Notes under the pieces: generated by a model
Database searches by the model: none
The model's input: only the letters and a program-made list of their open reading frames with translations
Told to the model about the DNA's origin: nothing
Shown: one piece after another, positions 1 to 5,746 of the stretch
Layout of the letters: each line of letters opens with the position of its first letter
Numbering within the stretch: the stretch's first letter is position 1
Assembly (NCBI GenBank): GCA_029861795.1
Contig: JAOTYS010000079.1
Coordinates: forward strand, 1 to 13,454
DNA length: 13,454 nt
From: Gammaproteobacteria bacterium
GTDB taxonomy: Bacteria > Pseudomonadota > Gammaproteobacteria > Arenicellales > JAOTYS01
Direction of reading: 5' to 3'
Made by a program: the position numbers and the translations under genes

Positions 1-48
1 CTGCTGGTCGAAGGCTTCGGTGTAGTAAATCCTCGTCGGGTAGCCCAT
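1..48 (-). pseudogene. 5' end of a probable IS30-type transposase (runs off the window)
   Basis: On the minus strand an ATG at 48-46 opens a frame reading MGYPTRIYYTEAFDQQ and continues past the window edge. An AGGAGG-type ribosome-binding site lies about 9 bases upstream; a second ATG at 57-55 touches that site and is the poorer start. The segment R-I-Y-Y-T-E near the N-terminus resembles the start of IS30-family transposases as I remember them. Roughly 30-60 bases further out, GGTGTTGCA followed by GAGCCCGCAAC could be the terminal repeat of such an element. Only 16 codons are visible, so the family call is tentative, and I cannot say whether the gene is complete outside the window. Confidence 0.35.
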
Positions 49-189
49 CTGCAACATCCTCCTCTCCGGTGGTAGAGTTTAGGTGTTGCATCCACCCATT
101 GAGCCCGCAACCCAAAGCAGATATTGCCCGACTGCTTGAAACGTGATTGTGATCCACTGATTCGCAACCATGCATGGTGCGCTAGATTC

Positions 190-261
190 CCACAGCCCGA
201 CCGAGGTGACCTTCTCGACCGCACGCATCGCGGCGATGCTGCCGCCGAAGCCTGAGCCGAT
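190..261 (-). pseudogene. Relic resembling the FAD-binding motif of a GMC-type oxidoreductase
   Basis: Read on the minus strand from 261, the frame gives I-G-S-G-F-G-G-S-I-A-A-M-R-A-V-E-K, followed by a divergent S-V-G-L-W-E. This matches the GxGxxG dinucleotide-binding start of GMC/cholesterol-oxidase-like flavoproteins, whose usual form is roughly VIGSGFGGS...EKGY.VGVLE. An in-frame TGA lies directly upstream of the motif, and no further homologous sequence follows. It can only be a decayed fragment. The match covers about 24 residues recognised by eye, so chance similarity remains possible. Confidence 0.35.
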
Positions 262-318
262 TCAAAAGGGTAGAAAAATACTAAGGCAAACAAGGAAAAC
301 TTTATCCCAGAGGGGCTT

Positions 319-441
319 TCAGGAATAAACGATGCGGGCCGCGCGACCGCACGCGTCCCGCTCGGCTAAGTGAGCGAGAAACTCCTCAAATTCGCTCCGC
401 ACGGCCTGGGCTAGTAGGCGCTGCGTCCCTTCGCGAAGCAT
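319..441 (-). pseudogene. Relic of an IS256-type (mutator) transposase N-terminus
   Basis: On the minus strand a 40-codon frame starts at ATG 441-439 and ends at TGA 321-319. It reads LREGTQRLLAQAV, then EFEEFLAHLAERD, then GRAARIV. The pattern LREGA.RLLAQA.EAEVAEFLA....GR.R.V is the conserved N-terminal region of IS256-family transposases. The homology also reads a few codons upstream of the ATG (S-F-T), so the ATG need not be a real start. The frame stops where the family continues with the RNGY-like segment, and the DDE domain is absent. This is a dead fragment. Confidence 0.5.
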
Positions 442-622
442 CGTGAAAGATCCCCGTCCTGCCCTGGCCAACGCAGTTCAACTACCGTAACCTTCCTCAT
501 GGTGGCGTGACGCCTTTGCGGTTTGCTGAAAACGATCTGGCCACTCGAATTCCAGCAGGTCACGCCGCCTTCATCAACTCATTGTTGTACACCAGATTCC
601 GTTGTAGCTCAGGAGACAGACC
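442..622. other. Gap upstream of hflK with no recognised gene
   Basis: I find no convincing coding sequence, RNA gene or strong sigma70 promoter here. The stretch presumably carries the hflK promoter. The only clear signal is the AGGAGA ribosome-binding site at 611-616, six bases before the hflK ATG. Confidence 0.4.
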
Positions 623-1684
623 ATGCCGATTTATGATGATCCCCAAGGTATCGTCGACGACTTGCGGAAAGGCGTCGCCGCGCTTGGCGGCCGGCGCATT
701 GCGGCAATTATCGTGGGAGCGCTGCTGCTGATCTTCCTCTGGTCGACCTGGTTCACGGTGCAGCCCGAGGAGACGGGCGTCGTCCAGCGCTTTGGGGCGG
801 TGGACCGCACGGTCGGTCCGGGCCTGCACTTCAAGTTTCCTGACGGCATCGAGAGGGTGCGACTGGTTCCCACGGCCCGGGTCCTCAAGGAGGAATTCGG
901 GTTCGGCACGGCTTCCATGGGTGCTGGCGGGCGAACGGAATACGCGGCTGGCAATAAGGCCTTCAAGGAGGTGTCGCTGATGCTTACGGGCGACCTGAAC
1001 GTGATCGATGTGCAGTGGATCGTTCAGTACCGGATCGAGGACCCGGTCCGCTACCTCTTTCGGGTCCGCGAGTCCCTGCAGACGATCCGGGACATCGCCG
1101 AGGCCGTCGTGCGCCGGGTGGTCGGCAACCGCTTGGGGAGCGATGTCCTGACCGTCGGCCGGGTGGCCGTGTCAACCGAGGTAAAGGAGGAGATGCAAAA
1201 GATTCTCAGCGCCTACGAAACCGGCGTTCGCCTGGTCACGGTAGAGCTGCAGGACGTGACGCCCCCGGATCCCGTCAAGCCCGCCTTCAACGAGGTAAAC
1301 GAGGCGCGCCAGGATCGGGAGCGCACGATCAATCAGGCGCAGGAGCGGGCTAACCGGGAGATTCCCAAGGCGCGCGGCGAGGCGACCCGGACGATCACCG
1401 AGGCTGAGGGCTACGCCGTCGAGCGCATCAACCGCGCGAACGGCGAGGCAACGCGATTCCGGGCCATTCTCGCGGAGTACCAGCGCGCTCCGGAGGTCAC
1501 GCGCCGCCGCCTCTACCTGGAGGCAATGGGCACGATCCTGCCCGAAGCGAGCGCCCTGTACATCGTCGATAGCGACCAAAAGGCGCTGCTGCCCTGGCTC
1601 CGCCTGGAATCGGGACAGATGCCCGCCACCGGAGGCAAGGGAAGCGGCCAGGCAGAAGGCGTCGAGGGAGGGAAGCAGCCATGA
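623..1684 (+). CDS. hflK: HflK, SPFH-domain membrane protein (FtsH modulator subunit)
   Basis: HflK and HflC form a large membrane complex that surrounds the AAA protease FtsH and modulates its degradation of membrane and regulatory proteins. The 353-residue product has a short cytoplasmic N-terminus and one membrane helix (about residues 26-46, ending LLLIFLWSTWFTV). The SPFH/band-7 domain opens with QPEETGVVQRFGAVDRTVGPGLH, followed by a long charged coiled coil (about 235-290, rich in A, E and R). It is shorter than the roughly 420-residue E. coli protein, mainly because the Gly/Pro-rich N-terminal extension is missing. AGGAGA six bases before ATG 623 supports the start. The stop overlaps the hflC start as ATGA, indicating translational coupling. 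No hfq, hflX or ftsH is visible beside the pair, so this could be a stand-alone or second copy. Confidence 0.93.
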   Translation: MPIYDDPQGIVDDLRKGVAALGGRRIAAIIVGALLLIFLWSTWFTVQPEETGVVQRFGAVDRTVGPGLHFKFPDGIERVRLVPTARVLKEEFGFGTASMGAGGRTEYAAGNKAFKEVSLMLTGDLNVIDVQWIVQYRIEDPVRYLFRVRESLQTIRDIAEAVVRRVVGNRLGSDVLTVGRVAVSTEVKEEMQKILSAYETGVRLVTVELQDVTPPDPVKPAFNEVNEARQDRERTINQAQERANREIPKARGEATRTITEAEGYAVERINRANGEATRFRAILAEYQRAPEVTRRRLYLEAMGTILPEASALYIVDSDQKALLPWLRLESGQMPATGGKGSGQAEGVEGGKQP

Positions 1685-2670
1685 AGAACGCGCTAAATAT
1701 CGGACTCGGGTTGCTCGCGCTGGCGATCGTCATTGTCTTCTCCGGAACCTTCTACACGCTGGAGGAGGGCGAGCAGGCGATCATCGTCCAGTTCGGCCGG
1801 CCCGTGGGGGCACCGATCACCGCGGCTGGGCTGCACGTCAAGCTCCCCTTCGTGCAGGACGTGCGCCGCTTCGAGAAGCGCCTCCTCATCTGGGATGGCG
1901 ACCCCAACCAGATCCCCACCAAAGGGCGGGAGTTCATCTGGGTCGACACGACGGCCCGCTGGCGGATCGCCGACGCCAAGAAGTTCCTCGAGAACGTAGC
2001 CACGGAGGCCGGCGCCCGATCGCGCCTGAACGACATCATCGACTCGGTCGTGCGGGACCAGGTTTCGGGCAGCGAGCTCGTGGAGCTCGTCCGCAGCGCC
2101 TCGTGGGTAGTTCCCGAGGGAGAGATTCTGGAGGAGGTCCCCGCCGAGGTGCGCGAGGAGTTGAAGAAGAAGGTCGTCCGCGGACGCGAGGAGATCACCC
2201 GGACCATCCTGGCCGAAGCCCGCAAGGTCATCCCCCAGTACGGGATCGAGTTGGTGGATGTGCGCATCAAGCGCCTCGACTACGTGGAGAGCGTCCGGGA
2301 GAAGGTCTATGCCCGGATGATCTCGGAGCGCAAGCGGATCGCTGCCCAGTTCCGGTCCGAGGGCGAAGGCCGGAGCGCCGAGATCCTGGGGACCATGGAG
2401 AAGGAGCTGCGCCAGATCCGCTCCACCGCCTACCGACGGGTCCAGGAAATCCGGGGGAAAGCCGACGCCGAGGCGACGCGCGTGTACGGGGCAGCCTATA
2501 GCGGCGATCCCGAGTTCTACGCCTTCTCGCGAACCCTGGAGGCCTACAAGGAAGGGCAGAACAAAAACTCAGTGGTGATCCTCACGACGGACAGCGACTA
2601 CTACCGTTACCTGAAGCAGTCCGGCTCTCGGCTCTCGCCTGGGACCGCTGCGTCCCGGCCGAGTCGTTAG
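1681..2670 (+). CDS. hflC: HflC, SPFH-domain membrane protein (FtsH modulator subunit)
   Basis: This is the partner of HflK in the FtsH-associated membrane complex. The product has 329 residues, close to the roughly 334 of E. coli HflC. An N-terminal membrane helix (about residues 5-24, LGLLALAIVIVFSGTFYTL) is followed by the typical start of the band-7 domain, EEGEQAIIVQFGRPVG, and by LHVKLPFVQDVRRFEKRLL. A long coiled coil follows (about 200-270), containing RMISERKRIAAQFRSEGEG and A-E-I-L-G. The segment FYAFSRTLEAY near the C-terminus is typical of HflC. Its ATG overlaps the hflK stop in ATGA, so both are read from one transcript. Base composition is GC-rich and matches hflK but not the genes downstream, so the pair arrived or evolved as one block. 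Confidence 0.93.
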   Translation: MKNALNIGLGLLALAIVIVFSGTFYTLEEGEQAIIVQFGRPVGAPITAAGLHVKLPFVQDVRRFEKRLLIWDGDPNQIPTKGREFIWVDTTARWRIADAKKFLENVATEAGARSRLNDIIDSVVRDQVSGSELVELVRSASWVVPEGEILEEVPAEVREELKKKVVRGREEITRTILAEARKVIPQYGIELVDVRIKRLDYVESVREKVYARMISERKRIAAQFRSEGEGRSAEILGTMEKELRQIRSTAYRRVQEIRGKADAEATRVYGAAYSGDPEFYAFSRTLEAYKEGQNKNSVVILTTDSDYYRYLKQSGSRLSPGTAASRPSR

Positions 2671-2736
2671 CGCAAGGTGAACAAAAGGAACAAGAGGTGA
2701 ACAAGAGCGGTCGCCGATTAGCCGATGCCGCTTCTG

Positions 2737-2946
2737 GCCGAACTCGGTAGTTCGATGGCCCATCAGCTTCATTCCACGTTCGATTTCCGCCCGCAGGAGG
2801 CCTATGCCCGCTCGACACCAGCCCGTCCGGCAGCCGCCAGAGGGAAGAGATAGAAGCGCCCGACACCCACGGCTTTGGCGCCGCGCGAAAGGGCCTTCAG
2901 GACATGGGTTCCGCGCTGGATTCCCTCCATCCATCATCACGTCTAA
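2737..2946 (-). pseudogene. C-terminal relic of an FMN-dependent alpha-hydroxy-acid dehydrogenase (LldD-like)
   Basis: The minus strand from 2946 downward reads V-M-M-D-G-G, then after a frame change [20 protein letters not shown], then [21 protein letters not shown] second frame change gives GLLRAEIERGMKLMGHRTTE. Together this is the conserved FMN-binding C-terminal quarter (DGG.RRG.DVLKAL.LGA..V.IGR..LY.LAAAG..GV) of the lactate dehydrogenase/glycolate oxidase family. One extra base lies near 2921-2927 and one base is missing near 2803-2807. The two changes cancel, but the middle is read in the wrong frame in the open minus-strand ORF, and a TAG closes the correct frame. Homology begins abruptly near 2946, and the N-terminal three quarters are absent. 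I see no sign that it is expressed. Confidence 0.72.
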
Positions 2947-3002
2947 CCCGTACCCCCAATTCACCGTAACAGATTAAGTATAAAAATCATCTTAGATTGT
3001 GC

Positions 3003-3031
3003 TTGACATGTTAGGTTAATTAACCTAGTAT
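3003..3031 (+). promoter_or_regulatory. Strong sigma70-type promoter of the hsp20 gene
   Basis: TTGACA at 3003-3008 is a perfect -35 box. After exactly 17 bases comes TAGTAT at 3026-3031, a good -10 box (4 of 6 bases of TATAAT). Transcription would start near 3038, about 60 bases before the hsp20 start at 3100. This is not a sigma32-type heat-shock promoter, so any heat control would have to come from a repressor or from the RNA leader. Confidence 0.75.
3012..3027. promoter_or_regulatory. Perfect 16-bp palindrome in the hsp20 promoter spacer (operator candidate)
   Basis: TAGGTTAATTAACCTA is a perfect 16-bp palindrome lying between the -35 and -10 boxes and overlapping the first two bases of the -10 box. 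A further partial copy of the half-site, GGTTAATT, follows at 3032-3039 over the expected transcription start. The placement suits a dimeric repressor that blocks RNA polymerase. I do not recognise the regulator; it does not match the CIRCE or HAIR elements as I know them. No regulator gene is adjacent. Confidence 0.6.
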
Positions 3032-3099
3032 GGTTAATTGGAATGAAGAAAGTTCCAATCTCATTAATCAAATATGGTTATCTGAACAGGAGAATTAGG

Positions 3100-3552
3100 A
3101 TGTTAAACATCACACGCTTTAATCCGCTCGAGAATGCATTCGAGAACATGTTACGTAGCGAGCACATGTTACGTAGCGTCCCCATGTGGCTGTCTAACCC
3201 TGAGACGCGGGCGCCGGCGACGCCGACCCCGTTTCGCATGGACGTAGCCGAGAACGACAAGGAGTATCAAGTGCTGGCCGAATTGCCCGGCGTCTTGAAG
3301 GAAGAGATCAGCATAACTATTAACGGCAACGAAGTTGCGGTAACGGCGGAAGTGAAGCACCTAAAACACGCCAAGAACGGCGAGACGACGGTGCTTCGCG
3401 CCGAGCGGTATTACGGCAAACTCGAGCGCGTGTTCACGCTCCATCATGAGGTCGACGAAGCGAGCGTCCAAGCCAAGTACAACGACGGCGTGCTGGAACT
3501 CACGCTGCCGAAGAAAACCCTATTGGCAGCGAAAAGGATCGCGGTGAATTGA
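3100..3552 (+). CDS. Small heat-shock protein, Hsp20/alpha-crystallin family
   Basis: This ATP-independent holdase chaperone binds unfolding proteins and forms large oligomers in the cytoplasm. The 150-residue product has a short N-terminal arm (MLNITRFNPLENAFENML). Its alpha-crystallin domain runs from about PFRMDVAENDKEYQVLAELP to NDGVLELTLPKK and includes the signature G-V-L-E-L-T-L-P-K. A C-terminal I-A-V triplet can serve as the I-X-I/V oligomerisation motif. An upstream in-frame ATG at 3043 is only about 5 bases after the predicted transcription start and lacks a ribosome-binding site. The ATG at 3100 is preceded by AGGAGA at 3088-3093 and is the better start. The N-terminal arm contains an 18-bp tandem repeat. 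The gene has its own promoter and is not co-transcribed with hflKC. Confidence 0.92.
   Translation: MLNITRFNPLENAFENMLRSEHMLRSVPMWLSNPETRAPATPTPFRMDVAENDKEYQVLAELPGVLKEEISITINGNEVAVTAEVKHLKHAKNGETTVLRAERYYGKLERVFTLHHEVDEASVQAKYNDGVLELTLPKKTLLAAKRIAVN
3146..3178 (+). repeat. 18-bp tandem repeat within the hsp20 N-terminal arm
   Basis: ACATGTTACGTAGCG occurs at 3146-3160 and again at 3164-3178, an 18-bp period that keeps the reading frame. It encodes a repeated M-L-R-S motif (NMLRSEHMLRS). It looks like a recent in-frame duplication in the variable N-terminal arm. Confidence 0.8.
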
Positions 3553-3581
3553 GCGGCGCCTCGAATAGCTAGCATGTGTTT

Positions 3582-3608
3582 GGTTGGGGCGGACTGTCCG
3601 TCCCAACC
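3582..3608 (+). terminator. Strong hairpin after hsp20 (possible terminator)
   Basis: GGTTGGGGCGGA (3582-3593) pairs with TCCGTCCCAACC (3597-3608) across a CTG loop: 12 paired positions, one a G-T wobble. It lies 30 bases after the hsp20 stop. No T-run follows, so it may be a terminator of the weaker type or an RNA-stabilising 3' hairpin. Confidence 0.5.
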
Positions 3609-3661
3609 ATCTACTGCGATCCGGTCAGGAATAACCCTGGCCTTAGCACGAGGAAAGTAAG

Positions 3662-4081
3662 ATGGCAGACAATCAAAAACCTTGGGCACCACGGCAGATG
3701 GCCTGGAGTTCAATCGTAACGGTATTTGCAGTGATCGCAATCGGGTTTAGTTGGTTCGGTCTTCCCGGGTTCGGCTGGGTCACCCAAGGGGGCGCCAATC
3801 AGATGGCGCAGGCGGCCGTGACCGGGCAACTCATACCCATCTGTGTCGCCCAAGCTCGCCGAGCCCCAGAGGCTGACCTCAAAGCTCTCGAGGCTACGGG
3901 TACGTGGGAGCAGCGTGACTTCGTCGAGCGTAACTTCGTCGAGCGTAACTTCGTTGAGCGTAACTTTGTCGAAGGCAAAGGGCGGGCGACGATGCCGGGT
4001 AGTTCTTCGCCTGAGAGCGGTGTTGCTACGCCGTGTGTGGACTTTGACCAGCTATTCGGCACAGGCAAACTGATCGCCTAG
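3662..4081 (+). CDS. Small membrane-anchored protein of unknown function, paralogue 1 (with internal repeat)
   Basis: I do not know a function for this family. The 139-residue product has a hydrophilic N-terminus, one membrane helix (about residues 16-40, SIVTVFAVIAIGFSWFGL) and a soluble C-terminal part. It aligns by eye with the proteins at 4264 and 5263 through I-C-V-A-Q, L-K-A-L, W...(D/E)F(V/I)E, a glycine-rich turn before MPG, and a later conserved Cys. The usual single RDFVE segment is expanded here to RDFVERNFVERNFVERNFVE by a 15-bp repeat. AGGAAAG ends about 4 bases before the ATG and supports the start. The two shared Cys residues outside the helix could form a disulfide. Similar short hypothetical proteins occur in alpha- and other proteobacteria as I recall, without known roles. 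Confidence 0.72.
   Translation: MADNQKPWAPRQMAWSSIVTVFAVIAIGFSWFGLPGFGWVTQGGANQMAQAAVTGQLIPICVAQARRAPEADLKALEATGTWEQRDFVERNFVERNFVERNFVEGKGRATMPGSSSPESGVATPCVDFDQLFGTGKLIA
3920..3976 (+). repeat. 15-bp coding tandem repeat, about 3.8 copies
   Basis: TTCGTCGAGCGTAAC at 3920-3934 is repeated exactly at 3935-3949, with one change (T for C) at 3950-3964, and partially at 3965-3976. Each unit encodes F-V-E-R-N. The two paralogues downstream have a single copy of the corresponding segment, so the array arose by slippage in this gene. It is direct, in-frame and within a CDS, so it is not CRISPR. Confidence 0.9.
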
Positions 4082-4263
4082 ATTATCCGCCCACCGGCAA
4101 TAGGCAGCCAGTGATGGATTTGAGCCTGGGTTCTCGGCCTCTTCTTCCGAGGCTTCCTCGAAGACTGACGCTGGATTGGGTGCGCGAGATGCTGGCCAAC
4201 TCATTCGTCGCAAGATCATCGTAGGCAAAAATATCACAACATAATTCAAGCGCGGTATTATCA

Positions 4264-4617
4264 ATGAAACCAGAAATTAAATTGACCATACAGTCTGCAA
4301 TTTGGGGCGCTGTGGGTGGGGCAGTCGCGGCAATCATCATCGGCTTTGCGTGGGGCGGTTGGACAACCGCTGGCACTACCCAAAGGATGACCGATGAGGT
4401 GATCTTGGCGAGTCAGGCGGCGATCTGCGTCGCCCAATTCGTGAAGCAACCGACCCATAAAGAGAAACTTAAAGCATTAGGGGAATTAAGTCGTTCCTGG
4501 ACGCGAGCTGAATTCATTGAAAAAGGGGGCTGGCATAAAATGCCCGGACAAGAAGAGGCCGGCTATCTTGTATCCCGAGCATGCGCCGATGGGCTTGAAC
4601 TTCTTATCAAAGAATGA
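4264..4617 (+). CDS. Small membrane-anchored protein of unknown function, paralogue 2
   Basis: The 117-residue product has one glycine-rich membrane helix (about residues 12-32, IWGAVGGAVAAIIIGFAWGGW). A soluble domain follows with AAICVAQF, W.RAEFIEKGGW, KMPGQEEA and a final SRACADGLELL. Two Cys residues (ICVAQ and RACADG) are conserved among the three local copies. The first 130 or so bases are nearly identical to the gene at 5263, the middle diverges, and the last 30 bases are again nearly identical. The ribosome-binding site is poor (GCGGTATTATCA before the ATG), whereas the 5263 copy has GAGAGAGG, so expression may be lower. A rho-independent terminator follows and separates it from the cold-shock gene. 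Function unknown; envelope location is inferred. Confidence 0.75.
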   Translation: MKPEIKLTIQSAIWGAVGGAVAAIIIGFAWGGWTTAGTTQRMTDEVILASQAAICVAQFVKQPTHKEKLKALGELSRSWTRAEFIEKGGWHKMPGQEEAGYLVSRACADGLELLIKE

Positions 4618-4627
4618 GTTGGCTGTT

Positions 4628-4657
4628 AAAGGTAACTGATATGTGGGTTACCTTTTT
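4628..4657 (+). terminator. Rho-independent terminator after paralogue 2
   Basis: AAAGGTAAC (4628-4636) pairs with GTTACCTTT (4647-4655) around a 10-base loop, and the run of T continues to 4657. The stem is 9 bp. It lies about 10 bases after the stop codon of the gene at 4264. Confidence 0.75.
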
Positions 4658-4782
4658 CAATAAAAAGGGACGGTCGCAACTTTAGCCATCCTTGGGAGAA
4701 TCGGGAAAAAAACTTTGTTGGCAAGGACCATACAGCGAACATACTGCAAACCATCGTAATTCAACCAAACAGAGGTATTTCC

Positions 4783-4986
4783 GTGATTACAGGAACCGTA
4801 AAGTGGTTTAACCAGGTTAAGGGTTACGGCTTCATTACCCCACAGGACGGTAGTAACGATGTCTTCGTGCATCACTCGGCCATTCAGGGGGGCGGCTACA
4901 AGTCCCTGACCGAGGGCCAACGGGTCACACTCGATGTCGAGCGAGGCCCGAAGGGTCCGTCGGCGGCGCGAGTTCAACCGGCCTGA
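4783..4986 (+). CDS. Cold-shock domain protein (CspA family)
   Basis: This is a single-stranded nucleic-acid-binding OB-fold protein that can melt RNA secondary structure. The 67-residue product starts [20 protein letters not shown] and contains the RNP1 motif K-G-Y-G-F-I and RNP2 V-F-V-H-H-S-A-I. The basic/glycine-rich end [10 protein letters not shown] is typical of proteobacterial Csp proteins. The start is GTG, with AGAGGT 6 bases upstream; no ATG is available nearby. An AT-rich leader of about 120 bases lies between the preceding terminator and the gene, as often seen where the leader controls cold-shock mRNAs, but I cannot show a fold. Part of the 3' end is duplicated at 5650-5695. Confidence 0.93.
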   Translation: MITGTVKWFNQVKGYGFITPQDGSNDVFVHHSAIQGGGYKSLTEGQRVTLDVERGPKGPSAARVQPA

Positions 4987-4997
4987 CGTCGTACACT
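4952..4997 (+). repeat. Direct repeat, copy A (3' end of csp)
   Basis: This 46-bp segment covers the last csp codons and 11 bases beyond the stop. It recurs 698 bases downstream at 5650-5695 with three visible mismatches in its last 37 bases. Confidence 0.85.
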
Positions 4998-5262
4998 GGT
5001 TTTCGGTATTTCGAGGTTGATCTCTAACTAACGCGCGCCCCTGCTTGACGCGTTGAACGGCCGGCTCGATTCCAGCGCGGCGATCGAGAGTGTGGTTCAA
5101 ACGAGAAGAAGCTGACAGCTATGCCCGGTACGTTCACAGAACTGGTAGAGCGTACTGGCCTGACGAATGCCCTAAAGTCCTAAGCGATCTCTTGAAAGAA
5201 CCGAGCTCCCGAGGTGGGGCATGGGCGAGCTTTAAATTTAATTAATATGAGAGAGGTATCAA
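4987..5262. other. Gap between csp and paralogue 3, no recognised gene
   Basis: This GC-rich stretch becomes AT-rich in its last 40 bases (TTTAAATTTAATTAATATG). No open frame looks like a known protein and I see no RNA gene. The AT-rich tail and GAGAGAGG just before 5263 are likely leader and ribosome-binding site for the next gene. Confidence 0.4.
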
Positions 5263-5613
5263 ATGAAACCAGAAATTAAATCGGCAATAAAGCCTGCAAT
5301 TTGGGGCGCTGTGGGTGGGGGAGTCGCGGCAATCATCATCGGCTTTGCGTGGGGTGGTTGGACAACCGCTGGCACTACCCAAAGGATGACCGATGAGGCG
5401 CTCTTGGCGAGTCGGGCAGCGATCTGCGTCGCCCAATTCATCAAGCAACCGAACCATCAAGAGAAACTTGCTGAATTAGAGAAATTAAGTTCCTGGGATA
5501 GACATGAAGCCATCGAAAAAGGAGGCTGGGATAAAATGCCCGGGCAACAAGAAGCCGTTTATGATGTAAGTCGAGCATGCGCCGATGGGCTTGAACTTCT
5601 TATGGAAAAATGA
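5263..5613 (+). CDS. Small membrane-anchored protein of unknown function, paralogue 3
   Basis: The 116-residue product is a close copy of the protein at 4264. It has the same membrane helix (IWGAVGGGVAAIIIGFAWGGW) followed by TTAGTTQRMTDE, AAICVAQF, W.RHEAIEKGGWDKMPG and SRACADGLELL. One residue is missing relative to paralogue 2 at L-S-S-W versus L-S-R-S-W. The start is well supported by GAGAGAGG upstream of the ATG. The sequence after its stop contains the tail of a second csp gene, so this gene and that tail derive from duplication of the 4264-4986 pair. The role is unknown; the helix and two shared Cys residues suggest a membrane-tethered protein. Confidence 0.78.
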   Translation: MKPEIKSAIKPAIWGAVGGGVAAIIIGFAWGGWTTAGTTQRMTDEALLASRAAICVAQFIKQPNHQEKLAELEKLSSWDRHEAIEKGGWDKMPGQQEAVYDVSRACADGLELLMEK

Positions 5614-5648
5614 GAGTTCTTGGCTCAGTTACGGCTCGTTTGCTCGAA

Positions 5649-5684
5649 GAGGGTCCGTCGGCGGCGAGAGTGCAACCGGCCTAA
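5649..5684 (+). pseudogene. Tail fragment of a second cold-shock protein gene
   Basis: The frame ends [10 protein letters not shown] followed by TAA, identical in protein sequence to the last ten residues of the Csp at 4783. The nucleotide match extends to 5695. Everything upstream in the gene is missing: only about 35 bases separate the preceding membrane-protein stop from this tail. It is the scar of a deleted csp copy. Confidence 0.85.
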
Positions 5685-5695
5685 CGTCGTACACT
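5650..5695 (+). repeat. Direct repeat, copy B (csp tail duplicate)
   Basis: This is the counterpart of 4952-4997, extending past the csp stop codon into CGTCGTACACT. It sets the downstream edge of the duplicated segment. Confidence 0.85.
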
Positions 5696-5746
5696 AGCGA
5701 TGGATCCTGAGTCGTTCAAGCAACCATCCACAAGGAGGAATGACCC

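Noticed and set aside
132..160. CTTGAAA-like sigma32 -35 element upstream of hflK
   Set aside because: It lies nearly 500 bases from hflK, the -10 match is poor, and relic sequence intervenes.
1172..1579. Long minus-strand open frame opposite hflK
   Set aside because: It is an antisense shadow of a GC-rich gene; the plus-strand protein is clearly HflK.
3043..3099. N-terminal extension of the sHSP from ATG 3043
   Set aside because: It begins about 5 bases after the predicted transcription start and has no ribosome-binding site, whereas ATG 3100 has one.
3920..3976. CRISPR-like repeat array
   Set aside because: Units are 15 bp with no spacers and are in frame within a protein-coding gene.
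4714..4745. Sigma70 promoter for csp (TTGTTG ... CATACT)
   Set aside because: Spacing is about 19 bases and the -10 match is weak, so it is not strong enough to annotate.
4657..5100. 147-codon minus-strand frame opposite csp
   Set aside because: It runs through the cold-shock gene and the terminator region and resembles no family.
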